Source: Sulfurovum sp.
GTDB lineage: Bacteria; Campylobacterota; Campylobacteria; Campylobacterales; Sulfurovaceae
Assembly (NCBI GenBank): GCA_027081395.1
Contig: JALWKQ010000151.1
Location: 1 to 39,644 of the forward strand
Direction of reading: 5' to 3'
DNA length: 39,644 nucleotides
The notes beneath the pieces were generated by a model that had not been told where the DNA came from, did not search any database, and saw only the letters and a program-made list of their open reading frames with translations. Of this stretch, positions 28,056 to 37,647 are shown piece by piece. Position 1 is the stretch's first letter. Every line of letters starts with the position of its first letter. A program made the translations under genes and the position numbers.

Positions 28056-29246
28056 ATGGAGATCACACACTTTTTGGAAGCACTATGGCAACTAAGCGGC
28101 GCGATGGCACCCTATATCCTCTTTGGACTGCTCTTTGCAGGTATCCTGCATGAGCTCGTACCCGAGAGTATCGTCACGAAGCATTTGGGTAACGACAGTA
28201 TCGGCTCTGTAGTCAAGGCGACCCTCTTTGGTATCCCGCTGCCTGTCTGTTCATGCGGGGTGATCCCTCTGGCAACGGCTATCAAAAAGTCTGGTGCCTC
28301 CAAGGGTGCCACCCTCTCCTTTCTGATCTCCACCCCCATTACCGGGGTCGATTCGATCTTGGCAACCTATGGGATATTTGGATGGATATTTACCATCTAC
28401 CGTATCATCACCTCTATGATTATTGCCATCGTTGCAGGCATTTTGACAAATATCTTCGACAAAACGGACGAAATCCAAGAGCCAAAAACAGATCAAAACA
28501 GCAGTGCCGCACAGACAAACTTTGGCGGTGCTGTAGGGGTACAGCAGCCTACAGTAAATACTTTGAGACCTAATACAAACAACAAAACCTTCTCAACGCT
28601 CAACACTCAACGCTCAACGCTGTCAGATGATTGTTGCAGCGCTGCTTCATGTTGTGATACAAACGAGAAAAAAGGCTTCTCCTTCATCTCAGCACTCCGC
28701 TACGCCTTTGTGACACTGCTGGGCGATATCGCCAAACCGCTCTTTTGGGGACTGCTGCTTGGTGCACTGATCACGGTAGCGATCCCTGAAAATCTCAGCC
28801 AGCTTCTTGAGGGGAACAGTGCACTGAGCTATCTCATCGTGATCCTCATCGCGGTGCCGATGTATGTCTGTGCTACGGCATCACTGCCTATCGCTGCAGG
28901 GCTGATGCTCGGGGGTGTGAGTGCCGGTGCTGCCTTTGTTTTCCTCTCTGCCGGGCCTGCGACCAATACCGTCACGATCGGTGTGGTCAAAAAGATGCTC
29001 GGCAGCCGCTCACTGGCGATCTATCTTGGCAGTATCGTTGTAGGGAGTATCCTCTTTGGACTTGGGCTGGATTATATCTTCGATGCATCCCAGATCGATC
29101 CGGCAAGCATCGTGCATATGGATGAGCATGGCGGCATCATCGCTACCCTCTCCTCTGTGATCCTTTGGGGGCTGATACTTTACTTTATACTCAAGCCGTG
29201 GTTCAGCAAAAAAGATGCATGCAGCGGAGGGAGCTGTTGTGGGTAA
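28056..29246 (+). CDS. SO_0444-type Cu/Zn efflux permease (DUF318/UPF0718 family)
   Basis: GIPLPVCSCGVIPLATAIKKSGASKGATLSFLISTPITGVDS; Cys-rich linker DDCCSAASCCD and C-terminus CSGGSCCG. Confidence 0.85.
   Translation: MEITHFLEALWQLSGAMAPYILFGLLFAGILHELVPESIVTKHLGNDSIGSVVKATLFGIPLPVCSCGVIPLATAIKKSGASKGATLSFLISTPITGVDSILATYGIFGWIFTIYRIITSMIIAIVAGILTNIFDKTDEIQEPKTDQNSSAAQTNFGGAVGVQQPTVNTLRPNTNNKTFSTLNTQRSTLSDDCCSAASCCDTNEKKGFSFISALRYAFVTLLGDIAKPLFWGLLLGALITVAIPENLSQLLEGNSALSYLIVILIAVPMYVCATASLPIAAGLMLGGVSAGAAFVFLSAGPATNTVTIGVVKKMLGSRSLAIYLGSIVVGSILFGLGLDYIFDASQIDPASIVHMDEHGGIIATLSSVILWGLILYFILKPWFSKKDACSGGSCCG
28592..28619 (+). repeat. Four tandem 7-bp units CTCAACR within the permease gene
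   Basis: CTCAACG CTCAACA CTCAACG CTCAACG. Confidence 0.85.
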
Positions 29247-29271
29247 ACCAAAACTATGCTACACTAAGGAC

Positions 29272-29586
29272 ATGAAACGCAGACTGGTACAATTTCTTTT
29301 GCTGTTGTCACTCTTTTTCAATGTGGCACACGCTTCGATCATCGCTGTAGAGGACAAAGCGCATGGATGCCATCATCAAAGTGCATTGGCATATCTCACG
29401 GAGCAATCCCACAGTGATGCGTGCGGTGACCTCTGTGACCTGCATCCGCTCTTTCATTTTGTCGCCATTGTCATCACACACGATGTTGCGATGGCGATTC
29501 CAACACCACTGAAAGTAGCCCCATCTACCAAACCGGCTCTCTCTGGGGCCATTGCCGAAGAGAGCTTCAAGCCTCCCATCGCTTAA
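29272..29586 (+). CDS. Small secreted Cys/His-rich protein, hypothetical
   Basis: MKRRLVQFLLLLSLFFNVAHAS signal; HGCHHQ..HSDACGDLCDLHPLFH; ATG at 29272. Confidence 0.65.
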   Translation: MKRRLVQFLLLLSLFFNVAHASIIAVEDKAHGCHHQSALAYLTEQSHSDACGDLCDLHPLFHFVAIVITHDVAMAIPTPLKVAPSTKPALSGAIAEESFKPPIA

Positions 29587-29650
29587 CACCTATTTTTCTT
29601 TACCTTAGTACACAATCTATAACCATAATTACAACCATCAGGAGAACCCT

Positions 29651-30829
29651 ATGAAAAAAATCATATTCTTGATGATGCTCAGCTCACTCTATCTCTTCGG
29701 GATGAGCTACGAAGCATTCAAGAAAGAGACACTCAAACATACCAAAATACTCAAAGCACAAGAGATCAATGCAGCGCTTGCCAAGGTAGAAAGTGCGCGT
29801 ATGCTGCGCCCGGACAACCCCTCTGTGCAGATAGATTCGGTACGCTACAGACCTGACGCAAGCAGAGCCGGCTACGGATACAGCGCCATGCTTTCGCAGC
29901 CTGTCAGGACACCGGGGTTTATGCGGGGAGTGCAAGCCCAAAGCGAAGCAAATCGTGCACTGGCTCAAGCACTTACCGACAAAAGACGGGCAGATTTCCT
30001 CAAGGAGTTTGAGTCCTACTATACCGACTACATCTATCTCAATCGACTTGAAGCACTGCTGCGTCAGGAGAGCAAGCTGGCAAAACGTACAGTATCTATC
30101 GCCTATGCACGCTACAAAAACGGTGCGGCGGACAGAGTCTCCTACCTTAGAGCCAAAGCAGCTGCCCTGCAGCTTGCCACGCAGCGCTCAACTGTAGAGC
30201 GGGAGATCAAGTCACGCTACTATACACTCTTGACACTCTCCGGACTCAAAGCACCGCTTCGGATACCAAAGATGAAATTTATCTACCCTGTCAAGCTGCC
30301 CAAGCTGATCAAACATGGCAAAGCACCCAAAACAGCACTATACGCTGCAAAGCAAAAAGAGGCGGCTTCCAAGCTGATACAGGCAGAGACATTGGTCGAA
30401 AAGGTCAATATCTACGGTGGTGTAGAGAAGGAGCCCGATCAGTCTATTCTACGTCTTGGTCTTTCACTACCGCTGCCCCTGCTGCATCAAAAAAAGGAGG
30501 AGCGCCAGCTTGCCAAACTCAGATTGCAACAGCTGGGCATAGAGCAGAGACAATATGAAAATGAGATAGCCAACACCCGCCAATCACTCAAGGCATCACT
30601 GAGTAGCCTGATACAAGCATATAGAGAGAACCGACAGCTTGTCAGGGAGCAACGATCGATCGTTCGACTTTTACAGGAAGGCTACAAACTCTCCGGCGAA
30701 AAACTTTTTGAACTTGTCAGCGAACAAAAACGGCTCATAGACAACCAAAAATCGCTGCTAAACCTTGAAAAAGAGATCAACCAACTACACATCACACTAC
30801 GCTATATCCAAGGATACTACAATGAATAG
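29651..30829 (+). CDS. TolC/CzcC-like outer membrane efflux protein
   Basis: Signal peptide, long helical repeats (VESARMLRPDNPSVQIDSVRYRPDASRAGYGYSAMLSQPVRTPG..), upstream of an adaptor and RND pump. Confidence 0.85.
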   Translation: MKKIIFLMMLSSLYLFGMSYEAFKKETLKHTKILKAQEINAALAKVESARMLRPDNPSVQIDSVRYRPDASRAGYGYSAMLSQPVRTPGFMRGVQAQSEANRALAQALTDKRRADFLKEFESYYTDYIYLNRLEALLRQESKLAKRTVSIAYARYKNGAADRVSYLRAKAAALQLATQRSTVEREIKSRYYTLLTLSGLKAPLRIPKMKFIYPVKLPKLIKHGKAPKTALYAAKQKEAASKLIQAETLVEKVNIYGGVEKEPDQSILRLGLSLPLPLLHQKKEERQLAKLRLQQLGIEQRQYENEIANTRQSLKASLSSLIQAYRENRQLVREQRSIVRLLQEGYKLSGEKLFELVSEQKRLIDNQKSLLNLEKEINQLHITLRYIQGYYNE

Positions 30830-31976
30830 AAAATTGTTACTACAACTTACCATCACTCTCCTGCCTATTTTTGCGGCGGCAGCCCAGATCAAAACCGATA
30901 TCGCGCAAACAGGCAACATAGGAAAAGTGATCCGAACCAACGCTGAGATCACGCAGCTGAGCGATCAAAAACAGCAGATCGTATCGAGACTGCCGGGACA
31001 TATCGAAAACTATTTCGTCAAACCCGGAAGCCATGTCAACAAAGGTATGAAAGTAGCGGAGCTTACTTCAATCGCACTTTCAAAGATGACAGCCGAGTAT
31101 CTCGCACTCAAGGCACAAGAGCGTGCCGCCGCATCACAGCGTAAAACAGCAGAGATCCTCTACAAAAAAGGATTGGGATCCAGGAATGAACTCGGCAACA
31201 AGATCGTCTCGCTTGAACGGATCAGAGGCAAGCGCAATGCACTCGCTGCTTCGATGCGCTCACTCGGTATCGATCCGGAAGCTCTCAAAGCACCGACAGA
31301 CCGACTCATACTCAAAGCCCATGCAGAAGGTACTGTAGGACGTATACTGGTACCCCTGCATGCCAATGTTGATGCGCAGACTCCAATCTTGCGCATCGTC
31401 AAATCGCAAGGTTATTATGCCGTTGCTTATATGAAGATAGAGGATGCTTTGAAAGTAGATGATCAGAGCAAAGCGACCGTCACACTCATGAACAAACACT
31501 TCAGTGCGTCGTTCATACAGCTCTATCCCCAGGTGGATGAGGAGACGCAGCGTGCAAAAGTCCTATTCTCACTCAAGGGAGAGACGGGCAAACTGCTGCT
31601 GGGGGCTTTTGTACCTATCCAAGTCGAGATCGCTCCGTTTATCAAAGCGGTGACGCTCAAGCGCAGTGCCCTGACACTCTTCCAAGGCGAATGGGTGGTT
31701 TTTGTGCCAAAAGCAGATGATCAAGAGGATGAACACAAGGCAGCAGAGCACCACAAAGAGGATGAAGCAGAGGATGAAGGGCATGAGGAGGAGGAACACC
31801 ACCATGATGAAGCGCACGAAGTCCCCTATGCGCCACGAGTCGTTGAGATCCTTGCCTATAGCGGTGATCGTGTTGCCCTCAAGGGTATCGAAGCAGGTGA
31901 AGCCTATGTGAGTGAGGGTGTCTATTTCGTCAAATCTCTGCTGCTCAAATCTTCACTCGGCGAGCATGGTCATTAG
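30822..31976 (+). CDS. RND efflux periplasmic adaptor subunit (CzcB/CusB-like) with His/Glu-rich insert
   Basis: GHIENYFVKPGSHVNKGMKVAELTS..LILKAHAEGTVGRILVPLHANVDAQTPILRI; DQEDEHKAAEHHKEDEAEDEGHEEEEHHHDEAHE insert. Confidence 0.9.
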   Translation: MNRKLLLQLTITLLPIFAAAAQIKTDIAQTGNIGKVIRTNAEITQLSDQKQQIVSRLPGHIENYFVKPGSHVNKGMKVAELTSIALSKMTAEYLALKAQERAAASQRKTAEILYKKGLGSRNELGNKIVSLERIRGKRNALAASMRSLGIDPEALKAPTDRLILKAHAEGTVGRILVPLHANVDAQTPILRIVKSQGYYAVAYMKIEDALKVDDQSKATVTLMNKHFSASFIQLYPQVDEETQRAKVLFSLKGETGKLLLGAFVPIQVEIAPFIKAVTLKRSALTLFQGEWVVFVPKADDQEDEHKAAEHHKEDEAEDEGHEEEEHHHDEAHEVPYAPRVVEILAYSGDRVALKGIEAGEAYVSEGVYFVKSLLLKSSLGEHGH

Positions 31977-31985
31977 GAGTAGCAG

Positions 31986-34900
31986 ATGAAACGATTTTTT
32001 GAACTGCTCATAGAGTATAAATTTTTGATTTTGGCACTTTTTATCGCTATTGCGGGCTTCGGATACCGTGCCTATCAGGAGATCCCTGTCGATGCCTTTC
32101 CCGATATCACACCCAAACAGGTGGTCATCTATACAGAAAGTCCCGGTAACTCCGCTGAGGATATCGAGAAGCTGATCACCTACCCCGTAGAGTCTGCCAT
32201 GGCAGGGTTGCCGGGTGTAAAGATGATCCTCTCCAACTCAATCTTCGGTCTGAGCTATGTCTCGATCTTTTTTGAAGACAGCTACGATACCTATTTTCTC
32301 CGTCAGCTTGTTACAGAGAGGCTAAACAGTATCGAGATCCCCAAAGGATGGGGCAAACCGACGATGGGACCCAACACCACAGGTCTGGGACAGGTCTTTT
32401 GGTATCAGGTCAAAGATACAACCGGACAATACTGCACCACACAGCTCAGAGAGCTGCAGGAGTATGTCGTAGCACCGCTACTCAAATCGGTAGACGGTGT
32501 CGAAGAGGTGATAGGATGGGGAGGTTTCGAGAAACAATACAATGTACTGATCGACCCCAAACGGCTTCAAGCGACAGATACCACCTACGATGAGGTAGTC
32601 GATGCTCTCCAGAAGTCCAACATCTCCGCAGGAGGACAGTATCTGGAGTTTAACAAAGAGCAGTATCTTATCCGGGGGGCAGGCTTTTATAACACACTGG
32701 ATGATATACGCAATACCGTAGTGCGCAGCAAAGATGCCCTTGCTGTCACCATCGCCGATATCGCAGAGGTCAAAGAGGGAAAAGCACCACGTTTCGGTGC
32801 CGTGACGATCGATGGCAAAGAGGCGATGTTTGGGATGGTGCTGCAGCGCAGCGGTACCAATGCCGCCAAGGTGGTCGCCTCCATCAAAGAGAAGCTGCCC
32901 CTTGTCGATGCAGCCCTTCCCAAAGGAGTAAAGATCAAAACGATCTATGACCGTACCGAGATCACCCACAAAGCGGTCAACACGATGACATCCGCCCTGC
33001 TGACTGGATCGATACTGGTCGCGATCGTCCTCTTTTTGTTCCTCTTTGAACTGCGTTCGGCATTTATCGTCATCCTCTCTCTGCCGCTCTCTTTGCTGAT
33101 CGCCTTTTTGCTGATGCGCCATTACGGTATCTCGGCAAACCTGATGAGTCTCAGCGGACTTGCCATTGCCATCGGCATGATCGTCGACGGTACTATCGTT
33201 GTGGTAGAAAACAGCTTCAGACTACTGCATGACCATCCTGAGCTCTCCCGTGCAGAGGTGATCGCCCAGGCCACTTCTGAAGTCGCCAAACCGGTTATCT
33301 TCGCCCTGCTGATCATCGCAGTAGTCTTTATCCCGCTTTTGAGTCTGGCAGGATTGGCAGGCAAGCTCTATACACCTATGGCCCTGGATATCGTCTTTGT
33401 GATGCTCGGATCACTTGCAGTCGCACTGGGGCTGGTACCGGTACTCTCCTATATGCTGCTGCGCCCGGGCAAACATGCCAACTCACCACTGATGGGGATG
33501 ATCAAAGCGGTCTATACACCACTGCTTACCTTTGCGCTCAAACATGCCAAAAAGATCGTGATCATTACTTTTGTGATCTTCGCACTGCTTGCTGCGGCAC
33601 TCACCAAACAGGGACGGGAGTTTATGCCTGAGCTCAATGAGGAGTCGATCATGTACCGGGTTATCGCCATACCCGGTACTGCACTCTCCCAGAGTGTCGA
33701 TACAGGCAAAGCCATTGAGCACTATATCCTCAGACATTATCCTAAACAGGTCGAGAGTGTACTCTCCATGATAGGCAGGAGCGAAAAGGGAGAGACAGCA
33801 CAGGGCAACTACATGGAGGTGCTGCTCACACTCAAAAAAGATGTCAGCGATATCGAAGCACTTGCCCACAAAATGACGCAGGATCTTCAAGAGCACTTCA
33901 CCTATGTGCAGTTTATTCCCACCCAGCCTATTGCGATGCGTATCGAAGAGCTTCTTGAGGGGGTCAAAGCGGAACTTGCCGTCAAGATCTACGGAGAGGA
34001 TCAGAAGGTGATGGCAAAGATCGCTTCGGATATTCAGCGCGCCGTCTCCGGTATCAAAGGGCTTGAGAGACCCGAAGTTGAGTCTCAGCTGGGGCAGGCG
34101 CAGATCGTCATACGTCCAAACTACCTGGCACTTTCACGTTACGGCATCAGTGTCGATGAGGTGATGCGTCTGATCCGCCACGGTATCGGAGAGGAGGCTG
34201 TCACGGAGAAGATAGAGGGGGTCAGACGCTTTGGGATCGTCCCCAAGATCAAAGATGCCAAAAAGGATATCGAAGCGATCCGGTCAGTGCTGCTGCGCAG
34301 CAAAAGCGGCAAGGTAGTCCGGCTTGATCAGGTGAGTGATATCGAGGTGATTCAAGGGCCTGCCTTTATCAAGCGTGAGGATCTGAGTCGCTATATGGTG
34401 ATCTCGATGGAGGTAGAGGGGCGCGATATCGCCTCCTTTGTCGCCGAAGCCGATGCCAAGATCAAAAAAGAGGTCAAGATCCCTAACGGCTACTACATCA
34501 AGTGGGCGGGAGACTTCAAAAATATGCAAGAAGCCACGGCGACACTGGCACTGATCATCCCTGTGACACTGCTGCTGATTTTGCTGCTGCTCTACACGGC
34601 ATTCAACAGTTTCAAAAAAGCCTTTTTGATCCTGCTAGGTGTACCGCTTGGGCTCATAGGCGGTATCGCCGCACTGCTGATCGCCGATATCTATCTGAGT
34701 GTCTCGGCGATCGTAGGGTTTATCGCCATCTTTGCGATTGCTATCCTCAATGGTATCGTACTTGTAAGCTTCATCGATGAGCTTCGCAAGAAGTTTCCCC
34801 ATGTCAAAACAGTTGACCTGGTCAAGGATGCTACCCTGCTGCGGCTTCGCCCTGTACTGATGACGGCATTTACCACACTTTTCGGTATCCTGCCGCTGCT

Positions 34901-35042
34901 TTACGCCACAGGAGTGGGCAGCGAGATACAATACCCGCTTTCAGTGGTCGTCACAGGAGGCATTATCTCCTCCACGATCCTGACACTGCTCGTACTGCCG
35001 GGGCTGTATGTGTGGTTTTTCGCCAGAGAGGAAACGGTGTGA
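31986..35042 (+). CDS. CusA/CzcA family heavy-metal efflux RND transporter
   Basis: 1018 aa; IPVDAFPDITPKQVVIYTESPGNSAEDIEKLITYPVESAMAGLPGV; SGLAIAIGMIVDGTIVVVEN. Confidence 0.95.
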   Translation: MKRFFELLIEYKFLILALFIAIAGFGYRAYQEIPVDAFPDITPKQVVIYTESPGNSAEDIEKLITYPVESAMAGLPGVKMILSNSIFGLSYVSIFFEDSYDTYFLRQLVTERLNSIEIPKGWGKPTMGPNTTGLGQVFWYQVKDTTGQYCTTQLRELQEYVVAPLLKSVDGVEEVIGWGGFEKQYNVLIDPKRLQATDTTYDEVVDALQKSNISAGGQYLEFNKEQYLIRGAGFYNTLDDIRNTVVRSKDALAVTIADIAEVKEGKAPRFGAVTIDGKEAMFGMVLQRSGTNAAKVVASIKEKLPLVDAALPKGVKIKTIYDRTEITHKAVNTMTSALLTGSILVAIVLFLFLFELRSAFIVILSLPLSLLIAFLLMRHYGISANLMSLSGLAIAIGMIVDGTIVVVENSFRLLHDHPELSRAEVIAQATSEVAKPVIFALLIIAVVFIPLLSLAGLAGKLYTPMALDIVFVMLGSLAVALGLVPVLSYMLLRPGKHANSPLMGMIKAVYTPLLTFALKHAKKIVIITFVIFALLAAALTKQGREFMPELNEESIMYRVIAIPGTALSQSVDTGKAIEHYILRHYPKQVESVLSMIGRSEKGETAQGNYMEVLLTLKKDVSDIEALAHKMTQDLQEHFTYVQFIPTQPIAMRIEELLEGVKAELAVKIYGEDQKVMAKIASDIQRAVSGIKGLERPEVESQLGQAQIVIRPNYLALSRYGISVDEVMRLIRHGIGEEAVTEKIEGVRRFGIVPKIKDAKKDIEAIRSVLLRSKSGKVVRLDQVSDIEVIQGPAFIKREDLSRYMVISMEVEGRDIASFVAEADAKIKKEVKIPNGYYIKWAGDFKNMQEATATLALIIPVTLLLILLLLYTAFNSFKKAFLILLGVPLGLIGGIAALLIADIYLSVSAIVGFIAIFAIAILNGIVLVSFIDELRKKFPHVKTVDLVKDATLLRLRPVLMTAFTTLFGILPLLYATGVGSEIQYPLSVVVTGGIISSTILTLLVLPGLYVWFFAREETV

Positions 35043-35059
35043 TGCAGAACAAATCAATC

Positions 35060-35084
35060 TGCACACTTTGTGCACAAAAGTGCA
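35060..35084. promoter_or_regulatory. Near-perfect palindrome between the RND pump gene and the multicopper oxidase gene
   Basis: TGCACACTTTGTGCACAAAAGTGCA: symmetric around TGTGCACA with one base bulged. Confidence 0.5.
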
Positions 35085-35117
35085 TTAAACTTACAAAAAA
35101 ATAATGGAGAAACAGAT

Positions 35118-36578
35118 ATGAACAGAAGAGATTTTATTACATTTAGCGGCGTAGCTGTGATAGCACTGCTTGGCGGATGCGGCGGCTCCGGAGAAAACAG
35201 CTCCAATACAGGAAGCAGCGGAAACACATCCGGCGGCAATGCATCTACGGCAGATAGCGGCAAGCCCTTGCCTATTCCGGTTTTGCATACCGGAGAGCTT
35301 CGGGAAGGTGTCAGACATTTTGACCTGACAATCCAAGAGGCGAGTCACGAATTCTTTAGCGGCATACAGACTGCCACATGGGGGATTGATGCTACCTATC
35401 TCGGCCCTACACTTCTGATGCGCAGAGGAGAAGATGTCTCTGTCAACTACACAAACAGGCTGCCCGAAGCGACCACCATGCACGGTCACGGGATGCATGT
35501 ACCGGGGGAGATGGACGGTACGGCTCATCAACCTATCGCTGTCAACACAACATGGTCAGCCCAATACCATGTCGATCAAACAGCCTGTACCAACTGGTAT
35601 CACCCCCACTATATGCACAAGACCGCACCGCATGTCTATCAGGGGCTTGCGGGGATGATCATCATAGAGGACAGTGTCAGCCAGTCACTCGATCTGCCCA
35701 AACGATACGGTATAGATGACATTCCTCTGGTTTTGCAAGATCGCTTCTTCAGTGACGACAAGCGCTCACTCCTCTATGCGCCGAGCAATATGCAACTTGC
35801 AAGAGGGTATATAGGCGATACCTTTATCACCAACGGAGCGATCAAACCGGTATTTGATGCCGAAGCAAAAGAGCTTCGTTTGAGACTTCTCAACGGCTCC
35901 AACTCCACAGTCTACACCTTGGGCTTTAATGACAACCGCGCTTTCCATCAGATAGCTACGGATAACGGCTTTCTTGAAACACCTGTAAGCATGAGCAGAC
36001 TGACCCTCTCACCGGGTGAACGTGCAGAGATCGTGGTAGACCTAAGCAGCGATCTTGGAAGTACTCTCGTCCTTCATGAGTATCGGTACAATAAAGAGTT
36101 CTTGACTATCAATGTGAGCAAAGACCAGACAGCCACTACCTCACTCCCTGCATCACTTACCACACTCGATCCCATCCCAGCACCGACAAATACACGCACC
36201 TTCACGCTTGGCATGACAGGGATGGGTACCTTCACGATCAACGGGAAGACTATGGATCCCAATCGTATAGATGTGGCACTTTCTCAAGGAGACGTCGAGG
36301 AGTGGGAGATCATCAATGATATGAATATGGATCACAATTTCCATATACACGGAACACACTTTAGGGTTATTTCACGCAATGACGATCCCAATGCCGTACT
36401 TGAGAATGAAAAAGGATATAAGGATGTAGTCTATCTGCCCGCACAATCAAGAGTCAAATTCATTGTCTCCGTGCCAAATGACGGTGTAACGGCAGATGCA
36501 AATAATCCCTATATGTTTCACTGTCACTTTCTTGAACATGAAGACAACGGCATGATGGGACAATATACGGTGAGTTAA
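35118..36578 (+). CDS. Multicopper oxidase (Tat-type lipoprotein signal)
   Basis: MNRRDFITFSGVAVIALLGGCGG; copper motifs HGHGMHVPGEMDG, WYHPHYMH, HNFHIHGTHF, FHCHFLEHEDNGMM. Confidence 0.93.
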   Translation: MNRRDFITFSGVAVIALLGGCGGSGENSSNTGSSGNTSGGNASTADSGKPLPIPVLHTGELREGVRHFDLTIQEASHEFFSGIQTATWGIDATYLGPTLLMRRGEDVSVNYTNRLPEATTMHGHGMHVPGEMDGTAHQPIAVNTTWSAQYHVDQTACTNWYHPHYMHKTAPHVYQGLAGMIIIEDSVSQSLDLPKRYGIDDIPLVLQDRFFSDDKRSLLYAPSNMQLARGYIGDTFITNGAIKPVFDAEAKELRLRLLNGSNSTVYTLGFNDNRAFHQIATDNGFLETPVSMSRLTLSPGERAEIVVDLSSDLGSTLVLHEYRYNKEFLTINVSKDQTATTSLPASLTTLDPIPAPTNTRTFTLGMTGMGTFTINGKTMDPNRIDVALSQGDVEEWEIINDMNMDHNFHIHGTHFRVISRNDDPNAVLENEKGYKDVVYLPAQSRVKFIVSVPNDGVTADANNPYMFHCHFLEHEDNGMMGQYTVS

Positions 36579-36582
36579 GCTA

Positions 36583-37620
36583 CTATGCCAGTGTTTCAAG
36601 CACCTTTCTGATCTTCTCTTTGGCACTATGCAAAAAGAGTGTGCTTTTGCCCGAGAGTTTGCCCTCTTCGCTCATCGGTGTTGCGATGAAGCGCTTGATC
36701 GTCTCGACCAGGCTTTGAGTAACCTGCATCGTCTCCTGCGAACGCGGGGCATACTCTCTTTGATCATCATGGAAGCCCTCGAAGTGCAAGATGCGGCGCA
36801 GTTTGCCGTTTTGTTCAGCGAGAAGGATCTCGTAGTCTTTGAGTGTCGCGATGGCATCCTTGATGTGTGCATCGACCCTCTCCATCTCCTCTTTGCAGTT
36901 GGTTTTCCGGGCAACATACTCCTTGACATCTTCAAGCTGTTTTTGGGCGAAGTGGAGGTTTTTGTTGGCTTTGAGGGCGACACGTATCCAGTAGACCAGC
37001 ACCATCAGCAGCAAAATTGCCGCGGTCACAACCGCGATACCGACATAGTATGAGGAGACACCCGTATATCCGACTGTCTGGGCAAACCAGCCAAATAGCT
37101 TCTCAAGGGTACTCCGGTCCGGTGTTTTGGAGAGATCGAGGGTCATCTGCAGCTTCTCGGTCGCCAGATAGACCAGTCCGACCAGTGCACCCATACCGAC
37201 CAGTACCGCCATGATAAATGCCGTAAATTTTCCACTGCTGATATCTTTGGGCTCTACCGGAGGGATCTCTTCGGCAGGCTCGAAGAGGATGGTATCTTCC
37301 TCCTCCTTGGACGGATCATAGCCCAGCTCTTCCAGAAGCGCTTCGCTCTGTTCGAGAGCATTGGCACGAAGTTCCGCTTTGGCTTCATTGTAGGCTTTGA
37401 GGTCATTCTCAAGCAGGAGTCTGCACTCCTGCATCTGAGCCTCCGTGCTCTCTACCATCTCTTTGGCTTCGGAGACAAGCTGCTTTGCTATGATCTGTTT
37501 TTTGGGTTTTGGTTCGGAAGGGAGATCATTTGAGAGCGTCTTGGGGATCTCTTTGCTCTCTTGGGGCTGTTCAGGTACCTTTTCGACTCTCTCGGGTATC
37601 TCTTGGTCTCTCTCTTCCAT
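36583..37620 (-). CDS. Coiled-coil protein with two TM segments, hypothetical
   Basis: MEERDQEIPERVEKVPEQ.. with RBS AAGGA upstream; TMs FTAFIMAVLVGMGALVGLVYL and VGIAVVTAAILLLMVLVYWI. Confidence 0.7.
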   Translation of the reverse strand: MEERDQEIPERVEKVPEQPQESKEIPKTLSNDLPSEPKPKKQIIAKQLVSEAKEMVESTEAQMQECRLLLENDLKAYNEAKAELRANALEQSEALLEELGYDPSKEEEDTILFEPAEEIPPVEPKDISSGKFTAFIMAVLVGMGALVGLVYLATEKLQMTLDLSKTPDRSTLEKLFGWFAQTVGYTGVSSYYVGIAVVTAAILLLMVLVYWIRVALKANKNLHFAQKQLEDVKEYVARKTNCKEEMERVDAHIKDAIATLKDYEILLAEQNGKLRRILHFEGFHDDQREYAPRSQETMQVTQSLVETIKRFIATPMSEEGKLSGKSTLFLHSAKEKIRKVLETLA

Positions 37621-37647
37621 ATACCATCCTTTTTGTATACTTATAAA

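Noticed and set aside
31702-31911. Met/Arg/Lys-rich ORF MCQKQMIKRMNTRQQ..
   Set aside because: Alternative frame of the His/Glu-rich adaptor insert.
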